Shown in pieces: positions 5,437 to 7,083 of a DNA stretch of 7,083 nucleotides; positions within the stretch are counted from its first letter, which is position 1; every line of letters begins with the position of its first letter. Position numbers and translations under genes: made by a program. Under the pieces are notes generated by a model. That model saw only the letters and a program-made list of their open reading frames with translations. It was not told the origin of the DNA and searched no databases. The stretch is from NCBI GenBank assembly GCA_015520395.1, contig WAQG01000137.1:1-7083 (forward strand), written 5' to 3'. The stretch is from Candidatus Geoarchaeota archaeon. GTDB lineage: Archaea > Thermoproteota > Thermoprotei > Gearchaeales > WAQG01.

Positions 5437-5754
5437 ATGGTGGAGAGCCTGGACGAGTTTGGAGAGTTCGTCGACGACATACTGAGCATGGATACGATAA
5501 TTGAGACGTTGGAGAAGGAGGTTAGGAGGATAAAAATAAGGCTCGAGAAGCGCAGATGGGGTCGAGAAGTGACGATAATAGAGGGGCTTGACGAGAATAG
5601 TGCGGAGGAGACGGTGAAAAAGCTTAAAAGCATCCTCGCGTGCGGTGGGACCTATAAGAATGGCATGGCCGTGCTTCAGGGCGACCATAGATTCCGGGTA
5701 AAGGAGCTACTTATAAAGATGGGCTACCCCGAAGAGAACATAGTGGTGGAATAG
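5437..5754 (+). CDS. sui1: Translation initiation factor aIF1 (SUI1 family)
   Basis: aIF1 binds the 30S subunit near the P site and promotes accurate start-codon selection together with aIF1A and aIF2. The 105-residue product is of usual archaeal length. A helical, acidic N-terminal segment (1-43) precedes the SUI1 domain, whose signatures are clear: VTIIEGLDE (45-53), KLKSILACGGTYKNG (about 62-76), QGDHR (81-85), and the ending MGYPEENIVVE. The ATG at 5437 is preceded by AAGTGAC. It lies nine bases after the HAD stop and abuts the next gene. Accurate start selection is of note here, since most neighbouring genes begin with GTG or TTG. Confidence 0.96.
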   Translation: MVESLDEFGEFVDDILSMDTIIETLEKEVRRIKIRLEKRRWGREVTIIEGLDENSAEETVKKLKSILACGGTYKNGMAVLQGDHRFRVKELLIKMGYPEENIVVE

Positions 5755-5967
5755 TTGTTCGAGGGACTAAAAGCCCTGTTTAAAAACGCCAGGAGGGGCC
5801 CCTTAAAAGGCGTCCTTGTCTGCCCCAGATGTGGAAGCAAGAATGTCAAGAGGCTGCATGGATTCGGCTGGCTAGTCCCCCAGCAATATTATTGTAAGGA
5901 CTGTGGGTATGTCGGCTACTTCTTAGTTGCGGTCGAGGAGGATAAATATGAACGTAGAGAGGATTAA
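5755..5967 (+). CDS. Small zinc-ribbon protein of unknown function
   Basis: The 70-residue product has one predicted zinc ribbon, CPRCG (C23, C26) and CKDCGY (C47, C50), separated by a 20-residue loop that includes the HGFGWLVPQQYY segment. A basic N-terminus (KNARRGPLK) could contact nucleic acid. Its family is not recognised beyond a generic zinc ribbon as seen in ribosomal or transcription proteins. The TTG at 5755 follows directly on the aIF1 stop, and GGTGG at 5745-5749, inside aIF1, serves as ribosome binding site, so translation is probably coupled. Its last codons overlap the start of the next gene. Confidence 0.75.
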   Translation: MFEGLKALFKNARRGPLKGVLVCPRCGSKNVKRLHGFGWLVPQQYYCKDCGYVGYFLVAVEEDKYERRED

Positions 5968-6283
5968 AAGAGAGATCTACAGGCTTATAGACGAATCCCG
6001 CAACAATCTGGTTAAGGCAAGCTTCTATGGAGACCCAGAAGTGGCTGCTGTACTTGATAGGCTTTATGCACGATGGAACAAATCCGGACGAGTGGGGGAG
6101 CCCCTAGACTACGCAAATAAAGATGAGTTGTATTTTTTGCTTTCAAAAGCGCGAGAACACAGCACAAACCCGAGGGTTCAATATATGCATGAGGTAATGA
6201 GTGGAAGAAGAAGTCGGGAGAAGAAGGGCAGGAAGAGGGGCTCAGCTATTCTGGAGTTTTTGAGAAAGCTCCGCTTAATTTAG
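5948..6283 (+). CDS. Hypothetical protein with basic C-terminal region
   Basis: I do not recognise this 111-residue protein. It begins with an amphipathic helical region (MNVERIKREIYRLIDESRNN), continues with a segment that looks globular and helical through about 85, and then has a strongly basic stretch (about 87-98, rich in R and K) before a short hydrophobic helix ILEFLRKLRLI. The basic stretch could bind RNA or DNA. The ATG at 5948 is chosen over an in-frame ATG at 5927 because GGAGG (5937-5941) lies six bases before it. It overlaps the zinc-ribbon gene by 20 bases, so the two are very likely co-expressed with aIF1. The 3' end overlaps the DUF47 gene by four bases. Confidence 0.7.
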   Translation: MNVERIKREIYRLIDESRNNLVKASFYGDPEVAAVLDRLYARWNKSGRVGEPLDYANKDELYFLLSKAREHSTNPRVQYMHEVMSGRRSREKKGRKRGSAILEFLRKLRLI

Positions 6284-6939
6284 CTGACCTGTATAGCCAC
6301 AATCCTTGCCTCATCCATAGCCCGCTTCATTAGGTCGGTCATATCCTCTATTTGTGCGACAATATCTCTAAGCAGCAGTATCACTGGAAGCGGCATGTTA
6401 GACTCAGCAATCCTAACGTTCAGATCCTTTTGAATATTATCGACCTCCCTTTCAAGCTCCTCAACTCTCCTATAACTCTGAAGCACAAGGACAGGTCTAG
6501 TTGATAAGGTTAGGATCACGTCCTTTAATGCTTCATAGGTTTCTAAGGCCTTAGACGAAATCTGACTTAACCCCTCAGACACAGCTCCAGGCAGTTTCTC
6601 ATCGAGCTTCTTCGAAAGGATTATAATATTTGTTGCAGCCCCCTCCGCATAATCTGAAACGCTCTCTATATTCAAAACCAGCCTTACCCAGTTATCCTTC
6701 TCAAGCATGAGGGGGGAAACCTCAGCTATATAGTCCATGACATTACGCTTCGCCTGGTCTATCCTCTCCGCGGCCTCCTCCATGAGCTTGTAAAGCTTGC
6801 CCAACCCCTCATAATCACCAGACACAAGCTTCTCAACCAACTGAACCAGAAGCCTTACACTAGATCCAATCTCCCTCATATATTCATTCATTAAACCAGC
6901 TATTCTGCCATGAACGTTAACCTCGGGCCTCATCAGCAT
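6280..6939 (-). CDS. PhoU-like / DUF47 family protein
   Basis: The 219-residue all-helical protein matches the DUF47 (TIGR00153, UPF0111) relatives of PhoU, which are soluble phosphate-homeostasis proteins often encoded beside PiT-type phosphate transporters. Two related metal-site motifs are visible: E92 and D96 in NIESVSDYAEG, and E198 with D202 in QIEDMTDLMKRA, as expected of a tandem helical-bundle repeat. Length is normal. Two ATGs compete for the start: 6939 and 6933. GGGG at 6942-6945 is better spaced for the latter, which would drop two residues. A phosphate transporter, if present, must lie beyond the window edge. Confidence 0.85.
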   Translation of the reverse strand: MLMRPEVNVHGRIAGLMNEYMREIGSSVRLLVQLVEKLVSGDYEGLGKLYKLMEEAAERIDQAKRNVMDYIAEVSPLMLEKDNWVRLVLNIESVSDYAEGAATNIIILSKKLDEKLPGAVSEGLSQISSKALETYEALKDVILTLSTRPVLVLQSYRRVEELEREVDNIQKDLNVRIAESNMPLPVILLLRDIVAQIEDMTDLMKRAMDEARIVAIQVS

Positions 6940-6966
6940 GTCCCCAACGTAGAAATCCGGATCAGG

Positions 6967-6980
6967 TTTAAAAACTTAAA
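6967..6980 (-). promoter_or_regulatory. TATA-like promoter of the DUF47 gene
   Basis: The minus strand contains TTTAAGTTTTTAAA. The two overlapping TATA-like cores predict transcript starts between about 6944 and 6951, giving a leader of roughly 5 to 18 bases before the candidate ATGs. Confidence 0.45.
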
Positions 6981-7071
6981 CGCCATAAGGGTTATAATAA
7001 TTTTGATTTAAGTAATAAATATGGCTAACTTAATTGTTGTAATGCGCCTATTACATTTAGTTTTAACTAAA
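6974..7071. repeat. Cluster of inverted repeats in an AT-rich intergenic region
   Basis: Three perfect inverted repeats lie here: ACTTAAA (6974-6980) with TTTAAGT (7007-7013), TGTAAT (7038-7043) with ATTACA (7050-7055), and TTTAGTT (7056-7062) with AACTAAA (7065-7071). The stretch 6940-7083 has no open frame beyond 19 codons. It probably holds the DUF47 promoter and perhaps operators or a divergent promoter. Confidence 0.5.
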
Positions 7072-7083
7072 CCAATCTAAAAA

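Noticed and set aside
5319..5688. Minus-strand frames opposite the HAD/aIF1 junction
   Set aside because: They are serine-rich or low-complexity shadows of the strongly supported aIF1 gene on the plus strand.
1..7083. CRISPR arrays, insertion sequences, integrase or attachment sites
   Set aside because: No regularly spaced direct repeats, transposase motifs or target-site duplications were seen. The tRNA-Thr flank shows no repeat of its 3' end within the window.

Overview
The window looks archaeal and is probably from a thermophile. It carries an RNA polymerase subunit P (Rpo12), an archaeal SUI1-type initiation factor, a Trm112-like protein with a crenarchaeal-style insertion, TATA boxes about 25 bp upstream of short leaders, a compact tRNA-Thr with encoded CCA, and a C/D box guide RNA. 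Seven of the ten complete genes appear to start with GTG or TTG, several behind a GGTG-type ribosome binding site. A TACK-group archaeon is my best guess, but the clade is not fixed by the sequence.

Layout. Positions 1-45 may be the tail of an upstream plus-strand gene. The gap to 172 holds a strong hairpin of unknown role. A TtuA/NcsA-type tRNA 2-thiolation enzyme (173-1099, minus) is divergent from rpoP (1187-1381, plus) across a symmetrical double promoter. rpoP converges with a ureohydrolase gene of the agmatinase type (1378-2280, minus). That gene lies one base after the stop of a large, membrane-anchored, probably glycosylated surface protein (2282-4009, minus), so the two form an operon.

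The interval 4010-4313 is an RNA locus. It holds tRNA-Thr(GGU) and, 37 bases upstream on the same strand, a previously unlisted C/D box sRNA with two exact 12-nt guides. A TATA-like element at 4271-4280 could serve both the sRNA (minus) and the next operon (plus).

That plus-strand operon (4314-6283) encodes a Trm112-like protein, a HAD phosphatase, aIF1, a small zinc ribbon and a 111-residue orphan, with very short gaps or overlaps. It converges, with a 4-bp overlap, on a PhoU-like/DUF47 gene (6280-6939, minus). The AT-rich end (6940-7083) holds that gene's promoter and several inverted repeats.

The common theme is RNA and translation: tRNA thiolation, tRNA-Thr, an rRNA-methylation guide, a Trm112-type methyltransferase activator, aIF1 and transcription (Rpo12). 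The surface protein plus ureohydrolase pair and the DUF47 protein stand apart.
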